DNA from: Sipunculus nudus
Lineage: Eukaryota > Annelida > Sipuncula > Golfingiida > Sipunculidae
Direction of reading: 5' to 3'
Assembly (NCBI GenBank): GCA_026874595.1
Contig: CM049322.1
Span: 60,454,886 to 60,518,885 of the forward strand
DNA: 64,000 bases
Position 1 is the first letter of the stretch, and the number at the start of each line of letters is the position of its first letter. Positions 45,153 to 56,661 of this stretch are shown in pieces. The notes below the pieces were generated by a model that saw only the letters and a program-made list of their open reading frames with translations, was not told the DNA's origin and ran no database searches. The position numbers and the translations under genes are program-made.

Positions 45153-46616
45153 TTAGCTCAGCTGACTGAAAGTCATCTGAGCTATAGCGATCACCCTTTG
45201 TCCGTCGTCTGTCCGGCCGTCTGGCCATCCGGCTGTCCGTTAACAGGGCACAAATCATAACCGCTGGACCTGGAATCTTTTCACTTGACATCCAATGAGA
45301 TCCATGAAAAATCTCCTTGGAATCCTGAAATTAGGTCTCTGTTACCCATATACTTCGAGCTATGGGGCTCCAAAGAACTCCCCCCCCCCCCCCCTCGAAT
45401 AATGCAAAATTTGATACAAAAGCTCAATTATCTGAATAACTACTGCATTGATCACCATGATTTGTTTGCATGAATATTGATCATGGGATGTTCCATCAGT
45501 TCCTGCAAACTGGTGGCACCACCTGTATTTTTTCCAAATTTTACGAATTTTTTTCTTTATTTTTGTGACTTTCAAAGAAGCTGTCATCTGTTAACAGGGC
45601 ACAAATCGTAACCGCTGGACCTGGATTCTTCTCACTTTACAACAAGGGAGGTCAATGAAAAGTCTCTGTGAAAAACATGACATTAGGTCTCTCTTACCCA
45701 TATTCTTCGTAGTAAGTACCCCTCAGAATAAATAAAAATTTGATACAAAAGCTCCCTTATCTGAATAACTAATGCATTGATCACCATGATTCTTTGCAGG
45801 CTTATTAATCATGGAGAGTTTCATCAGTTCCTGCAGACTGGTGGCGCCACCTATATTTTAAAAAAAATTTGTACCCATTTTTTTCTCTTTTTAAGACTTT
45901 CAAATAAAGCCTCATCTGTTAACAGGGTACAAGCGTAACTGGTGGACCTGGAATCGTCTAACTTGACATCAAGGAAGGTCCATGAAAAGTCTCTGTGGAT
46001 ATGTGAAATTAGGTCTCTGTTACACATATCCTCAAAGCTATGGGGCTCGCAAGTACCCCTAAGAATAATTAAAAATGTGATACAAAAGCTGCATTATCTG
46101 AATAACTAATGTACTGGTTGCCATGAGTTTTTGCATGCATATTGATCATTGAGTGTTTCATCAGTTTCTTGCAGACTGGTGGTGCCACCTATATTTTAAA
46201 CAAATTTGTACGCATTTTTTCTCTTTTTGAGACTTTCAAATACAGCCTCATCTTGTAACAGGGCGCAAATCGTAACCACTTGACCTAGAATTTCATACTT
46301 GACATCTAGGGAGGTCCATGAAAAGTCTTCATGGAAATCTGAAATTAGGTCTCTGTTACCCATATCCTCTGAGCTATAGGGCTTGTAAATACCCCCAAGA
46401 ATAATTAAAAATTTGGTACAAAAAAAAGCTCCAGTATCTGAATAACTAATGCCTTGATAGTCATGATTCTTGGGATATATATTGATCATGGAGTGTTTCA
46501 TCAGTTCCTGCAGACTGGTGGCACTACCTGTATTTTTTTCAAATTTTTATGCATTTTTCTTTCTATTTATGAAACCTTCAAATGAAGTTGTCATCTGTCC
46601 AAAAGCCCACTGAAAC
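45153..46616 (+). repeat. Hairpin-ended interspersed repeat, left part with four monomers
   Basis: Starts TTAGCTCAGCTGACTGAAAG, which forms a hairpin with AGTCATCTGAGC. Four ~330-350-bp monomers follow (landmark TTAACAGGGCACAAATC at about 45239, 45590, 45919 and 46255). The copy is interrupted at 46616 by an LTR element and resumes at 51696, ending near 51811 with TGGCCCATGGGCCACTAGTG. It is the same family as 34915-38497. Confidence 0.75.
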
Positions 46617-46783
46617 TGTGATAATGTCAGCTAATGTAGGTATTAGTTTCTGAGTGAATAAATAGGGGGCGCTGGTAGTTAAGGTGAAGGACTTTAGAGT
46701 AGTTCAGTTGCTGTGTATACTGTGTAGCATGAAGACAAATGTGTGGTTGTCTGACTTTCTGGTCTTCAAGTCAGTCTTTCACA
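46617..46783 (+). repeat. 5' LTR, 167 bp
   Basis: Short LTR with AATAAA at 46657-46662, ending CAGTCTTTCACA. Its partner at 51524-51691 differs at about nine positions plus small indels. Confidence 0.9.
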
Positions 46784-46784
46784 C

Positions 46785-46800
46785 TGGTGGCAGCGGTAGT
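46785..46800 (+). other. Primer-binding site, tRNA-Leu-type
   Basis: TGGTGGCAGCGGTAGT starts one base after the LTR. It complements an animal leucine tRNA 3' end (ACCGCTGCCACCA) over its first 13 bases. Confidence 0.7.
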
Positions 46801-46821
46801 TACGCACCTACACCCAGAAGT

Positions 46822-47706
46822 ATGTCATCGGACGGGGATAATGCTGCTGTTCGGCCAAGAGAGCGTCAAGTCACTAAGGTATTTGGTGAAGAGCCCACGG
46901 CCGAATCCTGGCGTGAGTTTCGTGATCACTTTATTCTGATCAAGAAAGTTAACGTTCATAATAACGTTGTAGCCTGGCAGAACAGTTCATATAGAGCGGC
47001 CTTGTTGCGGCTCCAGCTTTCTGGCGAGGCTGAGCGCTGGGTCGCACAGAAAGAGGCGCTTAAACAGGCATGGGTGAATTCTGATGATGACATGATTAAA
47101 CGCTATGATGAACGTTACCTTACTGCTGATAGCGTTGAACTGGCTATAAAGTCTTTTGAAAAAGCAGTGCAAGACGCGGGTGAATCGTTTATAAGTTACA
47201 TGACCAGACTTTAGAAATTAGCCTGTGCGGCATTTGATGGTGAACCTGAGTACATTATCAGGAAACGTGTGCTCTGGCGTTTTGTTGATGGTATGAGGAA
47301 TGACAGTGTTCGACAGGAAGTGATAAAGGCGCGTTGGATGGCGACAATGACTGAACCAAAATCCTATGCCGAGGTCCTTAAGTCGGCCGAGAATGCTTTG
47401 GCTAATATACGGGCGGTTCAATTGACTGGCACGGGAACGGATAATTCGGAGAACATTCGTCATATGGTATCGACAGTGAGCGCACCGGCTGTTGATAGCT
47501 CACCTCTAGAAGATTCAGTGAAACATCTCTCTGCTGAAATAGCTCTATTAAAGGCCGCACGGACCCAAGGGGGTTCTGGTGCTCGAACCTTGAGTTGCTG
47601 GTACTGTAAACGTCAGCATGGGGGTGGCTGGCGGCAGTGTAGACGTGGATTAAAGGAAAACCTGAACTGGAAACCAAAAGGTAATCCAGCTCAGAATTTT
47701 CAGTGA
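46822..47706 (+). pseudogene. Gag of the Leu-primed Ty3/gypsy element
   Basis: ATG 46822, shortly after the primer site, is the likely start. The open reading upstream of it lies in the LTR. Capsid-like sequence (VFGEEPTAESWREFRDHF; LLRLQLSGEAERW; FISYMTRL) runs to an in-frame TAG at 47212. The frame continues unchanged (RVLWRFVDGMRND..., SYAEVLKSAENA) to a cysteine-rich CWYCKRQHGGGWRQC, a zinc-knuckle-like motif with irregular spacing, and ends at TGA 47704. The tandem duplication begins eight bases later, so copy 2 has no gag. Confidence 0.8.
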
Positions 47707-48290
47707 GCCCCCCTGTTAGTATGGCGGACGGGGGGATGACGAAAAAAAGCCATGCAGCAGTTGTTCAGTCTCCACGCCAGAACCCACAGTTACATCGCGA
47801 TAATCATGTTAAGACAGTGGAGAACGATTTTCGTCATCAGTTAAATGATGCACATTTGGTCTTGACATTTAAATCAGACTCTGATTTGGGGAAGGACGTT
47901 GCATGTTTTTCCCAGCAGGAGTGGAGACAGCATCGGCAGGTTATTCGGAGCCCATACTGCAGAGTACAGGTAGAGTCGTCGAAAGTCGTGCATGATGCTC
48001 TGATAGACACTGGGGCGGACTTTAGTTTAGTGGCGGAAGAACACTTGTCGAATATGGATAGACAGAAAGTACACCCATCGGAAGTCCCAATCTCATGTAA
48101 AGGCGTCAGTGGCGAATTTGTGGCTGTTATAGGAGAGCTTATACAGGATGTTTATTTGGCGAAGTCACGAGCGACACAGCATCGTTTTCTTGTTGTTCGT
48201 GGACTTGTGGTACCAATGATATTAGGGATTGACTTTATCAAATTATTAGGACCAGTAACTTTGAACTGCAAGAAGGTTTTTTGCATGTAG
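47707..48290 (+). pseudogene. Protease region of the Leu-primed element (copy 1)
   Basis: Retropepsin motif ALIDTGADFSLV (DTG at 48006-48014) and the flap and end region VVPMILGIDFIKLLG. The frame is -1 relative to gag, with no canonical slippery heptamer at the overlap. It ends CKKVFCM at 48290, where the RT frame takes over after an apparent small indel in AAGAAGGTTTTTTG. Confidence 0.8.
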
Positions 48291-49641
48291 CAGCAACAGA
48301 TACCAAGGTTCCGTTGTTCAGTTCATACAAACAGCGCGCAAAAGGACTGAAAACAGTGAGGGCAGTGGTAAAGAATCAGGTAAAGATTCCAGGTTATACA
48401 GAACAATTTGTGTTATGCAGAGTTGAAGGAATCAAACCTAAAAGGAATTATTTAGTGGAGCCTCTCCGGGAGCTCGAGGCGAGGGTCCGCCCGGCCAGTT
48501 CAGTTATCCGTTCAGGGGCAACAAATGAGGTTTGGTTTCGTGTGGCTAATACCAACAGTACACTCGAAACCCTGAATACTGGAGAATATATTGCTACTTT
48601 ATATCCTGATATATTTATTAATGCCCAACCACGTGATCAGTACTTGGAATCAATGGTGACAGTAGTGGAGTTAACTCCAAATCTCGGCGACAATTTAAAT
48701 GAACATGAAAGAAATGAAATTACTGAACTGATCAATGAGTATGCCGACTTGTTCTGGAAACTGGGGTCGAAACTTCTTGTTGTCGATGTAGGGGTAGAGC
48801 ATGCGATACCCTTAAAACCTGGGGTAGCACCATACACGTCTAGACCCAGGAGACTGTCACAGCTACAGGAACAGGAGGTAAGACAAGAGTTAGAGGATCT
48901 CATGAAGCAAGGTCTCGTGGAGGAATCAGTGAGCCCATGGGCTGCTCCAATCGTGTGTGCGCGCCGCAAGCATGGCCTATTAAGACTGGCAATAGATTAT
49001 CGTGGTCTTAATTCAAGATCCACTCTCATTCAATGCACCCAATACCGATGATTGAGGACTTACTAGATCGTCTGAGTGAAGCCAGATATTTTTCAACCAT
49101 AGATCTGAAATCTGGCTATCATCAAATGCCAATAAAGAAGCAAGACCGCCCCTTGACGAGTTTTGTAGTGCCATGGGGACAGTTTCAGTGGAAGCAGGGG
49201 TGTCCGTTCGGCCTCGCAGGAGCTCCTTCGAGCTTCCAAAGATTTATGTCCATGGTTCTGGGCGAATGCCAGTACAGAGACGCTTTGTGTTACCTGGATG
49301 ACATTCTGGTGTGGGGCTGCGATTGGAATGAACACTTCGAAAGACTTCGGAGGGTGTTACAAAAGCTAAAGGTCGCAGGTATATTGCTGGCCCCTCAGAA
49401 GTGTACATTTGCCACTGACAAGGTCGAGTATCTCGGACAAGTGATTTACAATGGATGTGTGTCAATTCATGAAGCACGGGTCAAACAGCTAAGGGAACTT
49501 CCTCGGCCTAAAGATGTTCATGAACTCCGCAAGGCATTAGGAGCATTTGCATACGTTCAGCGATGGGTGCCAGGTATGGCGGATGTTGCAAAGCCGCTGT
49601 ACAGCGCCTTGGAAAAGAACGGGAAGCAGAAACTTGTCTAG
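48281..49641 (+). pseudogene. Reverse transcriptase of the Leu-primed element (copy 1)
   Basis: The N-terminal part (48281-49051) includes PYTSRPRRLS, WAAPIVCARRKHG and LAIDYRGLNSRS. A frame change at ~49022 is private to this copy. The second part (49033-49641) has FSTIDLKSGYHQMPI, CPFGLAGAPSSFQRF, CYLDDILVW (YLDD at 49291-49302), VEYLGQVI and KALGAFAYVQRWVPG. A stop at 49639-49641 interrupts the start of RNase H and is shared with copy 2. Confidence 0.85.
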
Positions 49642-50276
49642 ACGCGGGAAATGGAAACCCCGTTCACGACATTGAAAAATCAAGTCGCAAATGCAATTGC
49701 TTTAAAACTGCCAGACTTTAACCTAAAGTTTGTTCTCGTTACGGATGCCAGCGACGATGGTGTTGGGGCAATGTTGGCCAATAGTATCGTTTCGGATGAC
49801 GGGTCCCTGACTTTAGTGCCAGTTGCGTTCTTTCATCACACGCTACAACCTAAACAGCGGCGGTATACAACAACCGAGAAGGAACTGCTGTAAAAATGTT
49901 CAGGATATATTTGAGTAAACCTTTTGACTTGATAACAGATCACCGTGCACTCACCTGGCTTACTAACCTAGATATAAATGATCAAAAAGGTCGTCGAGCA
50001 CGTTGGATAGAATATCTACAGGATTTTACCTTCCGCGTGTTCCATAAGGCAGGGAAAAGCCCTGATATGGCCATGGCCGACTATCTTTCACGCGTTGGTG
50101 CCGATGGGAATCTTATTGCTTCCATCGTAACCGCCATACCAAACTTAGCCGATGTCAGCTGCGACTCTGTGTTTACTCTGGAGGACATGCGCGAATCACA
50201 AGTACAAGATCCAGAAATCGGCCCTGTGATATCTTCAGGAATATCTTCAGGATTTTACCTTCCGCGTGATCCATAA
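49642..50276 (+). pseudogene. RNase H of the Leu-primed element (copy 1)
   Basis: VTDASDDGVGAML (first catalytic Asp, ~49743), KQRRYTTTEKELL, a frameshift at ~49890, then FDLITDHRALTWLTNL and ADYLSRVGADG. The reading ends in the duplicated, rearranged segment. The same defects are present in copy 2, so they predate the duplication. Confidence 0.82.
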
Positions 50277-50367
50277 GGCAGGGAAAAGCCCTGATATGGC
50301 CATGGCCGACTATCTTTCACGCGTTGGTGCCGATGGGAATCTTATTGCTTCCATCGTAACCGCCATA
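50020..50367 (+). repeat. 119-bp direct duplication at the integrase deletion (copy 1)
   Basis: 50020-50138 and 50249-50367 are the same sequence with one difference (GTGTTCC versus GTGATCC). The second copy joins directly to integrase C-terminal coding sequence, and the integrase zinc finger and catalytic core are missing. A doubled ATATCTTCAGGA sits just before the second copy. This looks like template switching during reverse transcription. Confidence 0.85.
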
Positions 50368-51115
50368 ATATGCACATAATTCGTCTGCTAACGCCACAAC
50401 AAAATACAGCCCCGCCGAGCTTCTTTTCGGTATACCACCAAGGTCTCCCGAGGATTTTCTAAAATTGGCATGGAAACGAGAATCGGATGTTGATTGGAGC
50501 TTTAATCCTACGCATGAAGGCGATGTTGTGGACTGGGTTCAGAGTCAACAAAAAAAGTTCAATAAGGTAGTTAAAGAAGTTAGGGCCCGGATCAGAACTG
50601 CCCAGAGACAACGGGCGAAACGCATGGTTCCTCGTGGTAAACCGTATGAGGTCGGCCAGCATGTACACCTTCGGCTGAATGGGGCGGAGAGAGGCAAGCT
50701 TGGTGGGAGTAAGCTAGCTCCTTATAAGACTGGCCGGTATGTTGTCTTGGAACGTTTGTTAAATGGAGTTGATTACTGGATTCGGCCAGTAGACAGGCCC
50801 GAGGCCCGCCCAAAGTTGCGTCATTATGACGAACTAGAAGCAGCTCCAAAGCTGCCCTATTCCTGGGATCGTAACATTACATTCCGGGAAGCGATGGATT
50901 CCGATTGCAGTGATGATGATAGTACAAGAGCCCGTGAAGCTCGTTACCCTAGACATAGAAGAATGGCTCCTAAACGTTTACAGGTGGATCCTAGTCTTAA
51001 TGTTTACGAGGAAATAACTCTAGACGAGGAGATGATTGAATGCGGGAGCGAGTCGGAACATGCAGGTGATGACGAAGAGCCAGGGCTGGACAGTACAGAC
51101 ATTGATACAGACTAA
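50368..51115 (+). pseudogene. Integrase C-terminal remnant of the Leu-primed element (copy 1)
   Basis: Begins just after the lost catalytic core (AHNSSANATTKYSPAELLFG) and continues through DWVQSQQKKFNKVV, GQHVHLRLNG and LAPYKTGRYVVLERL (GPY/F-like) to an acidic tail (SDCSDDDS; ECGSESEHAGDDEEPG) and stop at 51115. Without the D,D,E core it cannot integrate DNA. Confidence 0.82.
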
Positions 51116-51523
51116 TTTGATATTTATTTCGGACAATACTCAATAGGCAAAATATTGTATAACAGGGATTACTGGTGTTACCGAAACAGGACTACATTCT
51201 GGACTCATTATCCCTGCGGTCCTTGTAAGGGCCATGCTCATATAGTTTAAGCATTCTTGACAGTCTAACTTGATGATATTGAAACCTTCTGTTTAGGTTA
51301 TATTTTTCGTATAGTTATGTCGTTTAGTCATTGGATACATAATCAGGTGTGTTTTCCAATTTAGGTAACTGTTAATGTTTTATTTAATTTCGTATACGGG
51401 GGATATTCATGCAAATGTCTCTGAGACTAAGATATGAGTGATTAGCGAATAACCGTTAAATGTTAATTTATCTTTGAGCCTGATTATATCAATATCGAGT
51501 CCAGTGGGACTCTGGTGGGTGTG
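51116..51523 (+). other. 3' untranslated region of the Leu-primed element (copy 1)
   Basis: Noncoding. The short purine-rich CTGGTGGGTG just before 51524 is the likely polypurine tract. Confidence 0.6.
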
Positions 51524-51691
51524 TGTGATAGCGTCAGCTAATGTAGGTATTAGTTTCTGAGTGAATAAAAAGGAGGCGCTGGTAGTTAAGGTGAAGGAAT
51601 TTAGAGTAGTTCAGTTGCTGTGTATACTGTGTAACATGAAGACAAATACAGTGGTTGTCTGACTTTCTGGTCTTCGTGTCAGTCTTTCACA
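51524..51691 (+). repeat. 3' LTR (copy 1)
   Basis: TGTGATAGCG...TTTCACA, followed by AAAC, which matches the base quartet before the 5' LTR. Confidence 0.9.
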
Positions 51692-52129
51692 AAACCCATT
51701 TCTTAGGACTCTTCACAAAATTCATGATTTGTTTGCACTCTGGCAAACATTTTGCTCATTTTTCAACATTCCTTGAATTCAGCTGAGTGTCATGGCCCAT
51801 GGGCCACTAGTGTTAATTATAAATCATGTTTTCATATTTTTATAATTTGCTGATAAATTTCTACTTATACCACTTATAATTTTATTTCCCAGCTTGCTGA
51901 GCTTACGATCATTTAAGTATACCTATCTTATCTTATCTTATCTAAGCTTGATAGCATTAATAACACTAATAACAAAGCTATTACAGGTAATTCAGTAGAA
52001 ATCCAATGTAATAGAATTTTTAAGTTCTTATCATTATCTAAGAAATGAAATCAATTATGAAATTGTACAAATTTAAACTAAATTAGTAAAAAAATGAGGA
52101 GGGCTTTTCCTAATATAGTTTAAATGTGT

Positions 52130-52402
52130 TTGCATAATGCTTTATCATATAATAATATAATAATATATAAAATCATATATTTCATATGTTTTGTTAAAAT
52201 TCATATTAAAATAATATGCAATAAAATATTAAATTTGTCATATATATACCTGATATGTAGAATATAAATATATATAAATATTTTATATTATAATATTTAA
52301 TTTGATAAAAATGAAATGTGTATACAATATTATATATGTAATATGTATATGATAAAATATTTAATTTGCATTGTATTTATCATATATGAAATAAATATTT
52401 TA

Positions 52403-52441
<39 letters not shown>

Positions 52442-52480
52442 AATTATATACATATATTACATTATATTTATTTATATTTA
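52130..52480. repeat. Extremely AT-rich block with TA microsatellite
   Basis: Nearly pure A/T, with (TA)n near 52407-52438. The duplicate at about 57100-57450 is 2 bp shorter in the TA run. Confidence 0.8.
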
Positions 52481-52683
52481 TTCATATGTGTGTGCCTTGA
52501 AATTAAAAAAAGTCACCTTATAGTTTAACTGTATTGAAATCCTTGGTGAGTTAATATCCCTTTTATATATAACACAGAAACATCACTGTCTTAAATGTTT
52601 TAGAGGATCCCCAGGCCAAATATACACTGAATTAATTGCAAATCTTTTTTATTGCTCGAGTCTAATAACAACAATCCGTTAAT

Positions 52684-53260
52684 TGTTAGTATGGCGGACG
52701 GGGGGATGACGAAAAAAAGCCATGCAGCAGTTGTTCAGTCTCCACGCCAGAACCCACAGTTACATCGCGATAATCATGTTAAGACAGTGGAGAACGATTT
52801 TCGTCATCAGTTAAATGATGCACATTTGGTCTTGACATTTAAATCAGACTCTGATTTGGGGAAGGACGTTGCATGTTTTTCCCAGCAGGAGTGGAGACAG
52901 CATCGGCAGGTTATTCGGAGCCCATACTGCAGAGTACAGGTAGAGTCGTCGAAAGTCGTGCATGATGCTCTGATAGACACTGGGGCGGACTTTAGTTTAG
53001 TGGCGGAAGAACACTTGTCGAATATGGATAGACAGAAAGTACACCCATCGGAAGTCCCAATCTCATGTAAAGGCGTCAGTGGCGAATTTGTGGCTGTTAT
53101 AGGAGAGCTTATACAGGATGTTTATTTGGCGAAGTCACGAGCGACACAGCATCGTTTTCTTGTTGTTCGTGGACTTGTGGTACCAATGATATTAGGGATT
53201 GACTTTATCAAATTATTAGGACCAGTAACTTTGAACTGCAAGAAGGTTTTTTGCATGTAG
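52684..53260 (+). pseudogene. Protease region (copy 2)
   Basis: Same as 47714-48290, including the DTG motif and the end at CKKVFCM. The ~30 codons before it in the open frame come from the junction flank, not from the element. Confidence 0.82.
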
Positions 53261-54611
53261 CAGCAACAGATACCAAGGTTCCGTTGTTCAGTTCATACAA
53301 ACAGCGCGCAAAAGGACTGAAAACAGTGAGGGCAGTGGTAAAGAATCAGGTAAAGATTCCAGGTTATACAGAACAATTTGTGTTATGCAGAGTTGAAGGA
53401 ATCAAACCTAAAAGGAATTATTTAGTGGAGCCTCTCCGGGAGCTCGAGGCGAGGGTCCGCCCGGCCAGTTCAGTTATCCGTTCAAGGGCAACAAATGAGG
53501 TTTGGTTTCGTGTGGCTAATACCAACAGTACACTCGAAACCCTGAATACTGGAGAATATATTGCTACTTTATATCCTGATATATTTATTAATGCCCAACC
53601 ACGTGATCAGTACTTGGAATCAATGGTGACAGGAGTGGAGTTAACTCCAAATCTCGGCGACAATTTAAATGAACATGAAAGAAATGAAATTACTGAACTG
53701 ATCAATGAGTATGCCGACTTGTTCTGGAAACTGGGGTCGAAACTTCTTGTTGTCGATGTAGGGGTAGAGCATGCGATACCCTTAAAACCTGGGGTAGCAC
53801 CATACACGTCTAGACCCAGGAGACTGTCACAGCTACAGGAACAGGAGGTAAGACAAGAGTTAGAGGATCTCATGAAGCAAGGTCTCGTGGAGGAATCAGT
53901 GAGCCCATGGGCTGCTCCAATCGTGTGCGCGCGCCGCAAGCATGGCCTATTAAGACTGGCAATAGATTATCGTGGTCTTAATTCAAGATCCATTCCTCAT
54001 TCAATGCACCCAATACCGATGATTGAGGACTTACTAGATCGTCTGAGTGAAGCCAGATATTTTTCAACCATAGATCTGAAATCTGGCTATCATCAAATGC
54101 CAATAAAGAAGCAAGACCGCCCCTTGACGAGTTTTGTAGTGCCATGGGGACAGTTTCAGTGGAAGCAGGGGTGTCCGTTCGGCCTCGCAGGAGCTCCTTC
54201 GAGCTTCCAAAGATTTATGTCCATGGTTCTGGGCGAATGCCAGTACAGAGACGCTTTGTGTTACCTGGATGACATTCTGGTGTGGGGCTGCGATTGGAAT
54301 GAACACTTCGAAAGACTTCGGAGGGTGTTACAAAAGCTAAAGGTCGCAGGTATATTGCTGGCCCCTCAGAAGTGTACATTTGCCACTGACAAGGTCGAGT
54401 ATCCGGACAAGTGATTTACAATGGATGTGTGTCAATTCATGAAGCACGGGTCAAACAGCTAAGGGAACTTCCTCGGCCTAAAGATGTTCATGAACTCCGC
54501 AAGGCATTAGGAGCATTTGCATACGTTCAGCGATGGGTGCCAGGTATGGCGGATGTTGCAAAGCCGCTGTACAGCGCCTTGGAAAAGAACGGGAAGCAGA
54601 AACTTGTCTAG
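53251..54611 (+). pseudogene. Reverse transcriptase (copy 2)
   Basis: Here the first RT part is continuous past LNSRSIPHSMHPIPM, unlike copy 1, through YLDD (54261-54272). It then loses frame at ~54402, where one base of the VEYLG codons is missing. 54411-54611 continues in the other frame. The shared stop follows at 54609-54611. Confidence 0.85.
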
Positions 54612-55246
54612 ACGCGGGAAATGGAAACCCCGTTCACGACATTGAAAAATCAAGTCGCAAATGCAATTGCTTTAAAACTGCCAGACTTTAACCTAAAGTT
54701 TGTTCTCGTTACGGATGCCAGCGACGATGGTGTTGGGGCAATGTTGGCCAATAGTATCGTTTCGGATGACGGGTCCCTGACTTTAGTGCCAGTTGCGTTC
54801 TTTCATCACACGCTACAACCTAAACAGCGGCGGTATACAACAACCGAGAAGGAACTGCTGTAAAAATGTTCAGGATATATTTGAGTAAACCTTTTGACTT
54901 GATAACAGATCACCGTGCACTCACCTGGCTTACTAACCTAGATATAAATGATCAAAAAGGTCGTCGAGCACGTTGGATAGAATATCTACAGGATTTTACC
55001 TTCCGCGTGTTCCATAAGGCAGGGAAAAGCCCTGATATGGCCATGGCCGACTATCTTTCACGCGTTGGTGCCGATGGGAATCTTATTGCTTCCATCGTAA
55101 CCGCCATACCAAACTTAGCCGATGTCAGCTGCGACTCTGTGTTTACTCTGGAGGACATGCGCGAATCACAAGTACAAGATCCAGAAATCGGCCCTGTGAT
55201 ATCTTCAGGAATATCTTCAGGATTTTACCTTCCGCGTGATCCATAA
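54612..55246 (+). pseudogene. RNase H (copy 2)
   Basis: Carries the same motifs, stop and frameshift as copy 1 (VTDASDDGVG; TTEKELL then FRIYLSKPFDLITDH). Confidence 0.82.
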
Positions 55247-55337
55247 GGCAGGGAAAAGCCCTGATATGGCCATGGCCGACTATCTTTCACGCGTTGGTGC
55301 CGATGGGAATCTTATTGCTTCCATCGTAACCGCCATA
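54990..55337 (+). repeat. 119-bp direct duplication at the integrase deletion (copy 2)
   Basis: 54990-55108 and 55219-55337, exactly as in copy 1, so the integrase deletion predates the segmental duplication. Confidence 0.85.
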
Positions 55338-56085
55338 ATATGCACATAATTCGTCTGCTAACGCCACAACAAAATACAGCCCCGCCGAGCTTCTTTTCGG
55401 TATACCACCAAGGTCTCCCGAGGATTTTCTAAAATTGGCATGGAAACGAGAATCGGATGTTGATTGGAGCTTTAATCCTACGCATGAAGGCGATGTTGTG
55501 GACTGGGTTCAGAGTCAACAAAAAAAGTTCAATAAGGTAGTTAAAGAAGTTAGGGCCCGGATCAGAACTGCCCAGAGACAACGGGCGAAACGCATGGTTC
55601 CTCGTGGTAAACCGTATGAGGTCGGCCAGCATGTACACCTTCGGCTGAATGGGGCGGAGAGAGGCAAGCTTGTTGGGAGTAAGCTAGCTCCTTATAAGAC
55701 TGGCCGGTATGTTGTCTTGGAACGTTTGTTAAATGGAGTTGATTACTGGATTCGGCCAGTAGACAGGCCCGAGGCCCGCCCAAAGTTGCGTCATTATGAC
55801 GAACTAGAAGCAGCTCCAAAGCTGCCCTATTCCTGGGATCGTAACATTACATTCCGGGAAGCGATGGATTCCGATTGCAGTGATGATGATAGTACAAGAG
55901 CCCGTGAAGCTCGTTACCCTAGACATAGAAGAATGGCTCCTAAACGTTTACAGGTGGATCCTAGTCTTAATGTTTACGAGGAAATAACTCTAGACGAGGA
56001 GATGATTGAATGCGGGAGCGAGTCGGAACATGCAGGTGATGACGAAGAGCCAGGGCTGGACAGTACAGACATTGATACAGACTAA
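55338..56085 (+). pseudogene. Integrase C-terminal remnant (copy 2)
   Basis: As copy 1, with one amino-acid change (KLVGSK here, KLGGSK there). Confidence 0.82.
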
Positions 56086-56493
56086 TTTGATATTTATTTC
56101 GGACAATACTCAATAGGCAAAATATTGTATAACAGGGATTACTGGTGTTACCGAAACAGGACTACATTCTGGACTCATTATCCCTGCGGTCCTTGTAAGG
56201 GCCATGCTCATATAGTTTAAGCATTTTTGACAGTCTAACTTGATGATATTGAAACCTTCTGTTTAGGTTATATTTTTCGTATAGTTATGTCGTTTAGTCA
56301 TTGGATACATAATCAGGTGTGTTTTCCAATTTAGGTTACTGTTAATGTTTTATTTAATTTCGTATACGGGGGATATTCATGCAAATGTCTCTGAGACTAA
56401 GATATGAGTGATTAGCGAATAACCGTTAAATGTTAATTTATCTTTGAGCCTGATTATATCAATATCGAGTCCAGTGGGACTCTGGTGGGTGTG

Positions 56494-56661
56494 TGTGATA
56501 GCGTCAGCTAATGTAGGTATTAGTTTCTGAGTGAATAAAAAGGAGGCGCTGGTAGTTAAGGTGAAGGAATTTAGAGTAGTTCAGTTGCTGTGTATACTGT
56601 GTAGCATGAAGACAAATACAGTGGTTGTCTGACTTTCTGGTCTTCGTGTCAGTCTTTCACA
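56494..56661 (+). repeat. 3' LTR (copy 2)
   Basis: Identical to 51524-51691 apart from one visible base (TAGCATGAAG versus TAACATGAAG). Confidence 0.88.

Larger units (their letters stand above)
46617..51691 (+). mobile_element. Ty3/gypsy element with 167-bp LTRs, integrase core deleted (copy 1)
   Basis: LTRs at 46617-46783 and 51524-51691 start TGTGATA and end TTTCACA. AAAC precedes the left LTR and follows the right one (4-bp target duplication). Order: gag, protease, RT, RNase H, remnant of the integrase C-terminus. The integrase zinc finger and D,D,E core are gone, replaced by a 119-bp duplicated segment. Stops and frameshifts occur in gag, protease/RT and RNase H. The LTRs differ at roughly 5%, so it is older than the other complete elements. 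Confidence 0.9.
47714..52682 (+). repeat. Tandem segmental duplication, copy 1 (4,969 bp)
   Basis: From TGTTAGTATGG inside the LTR element to ...CAATCCGTTAA in flanking DNA. Repeated head-to-tail at 52683-57650 with about 0.2% difference by eye. The breakpoints do not coincide with element ends. GTTA occurs at both, a possible microhomology. Confidence 0.92.

Noticed and set aside
48230-48300. Programmed frameshift between protease and RT of the Leu-primed element
   Set aside because: No canonical X_XXY_YYZ heptamer in the right frame. The sequence AAGAAGGTTTTTTG is better explained by a small indel in a dead copy.
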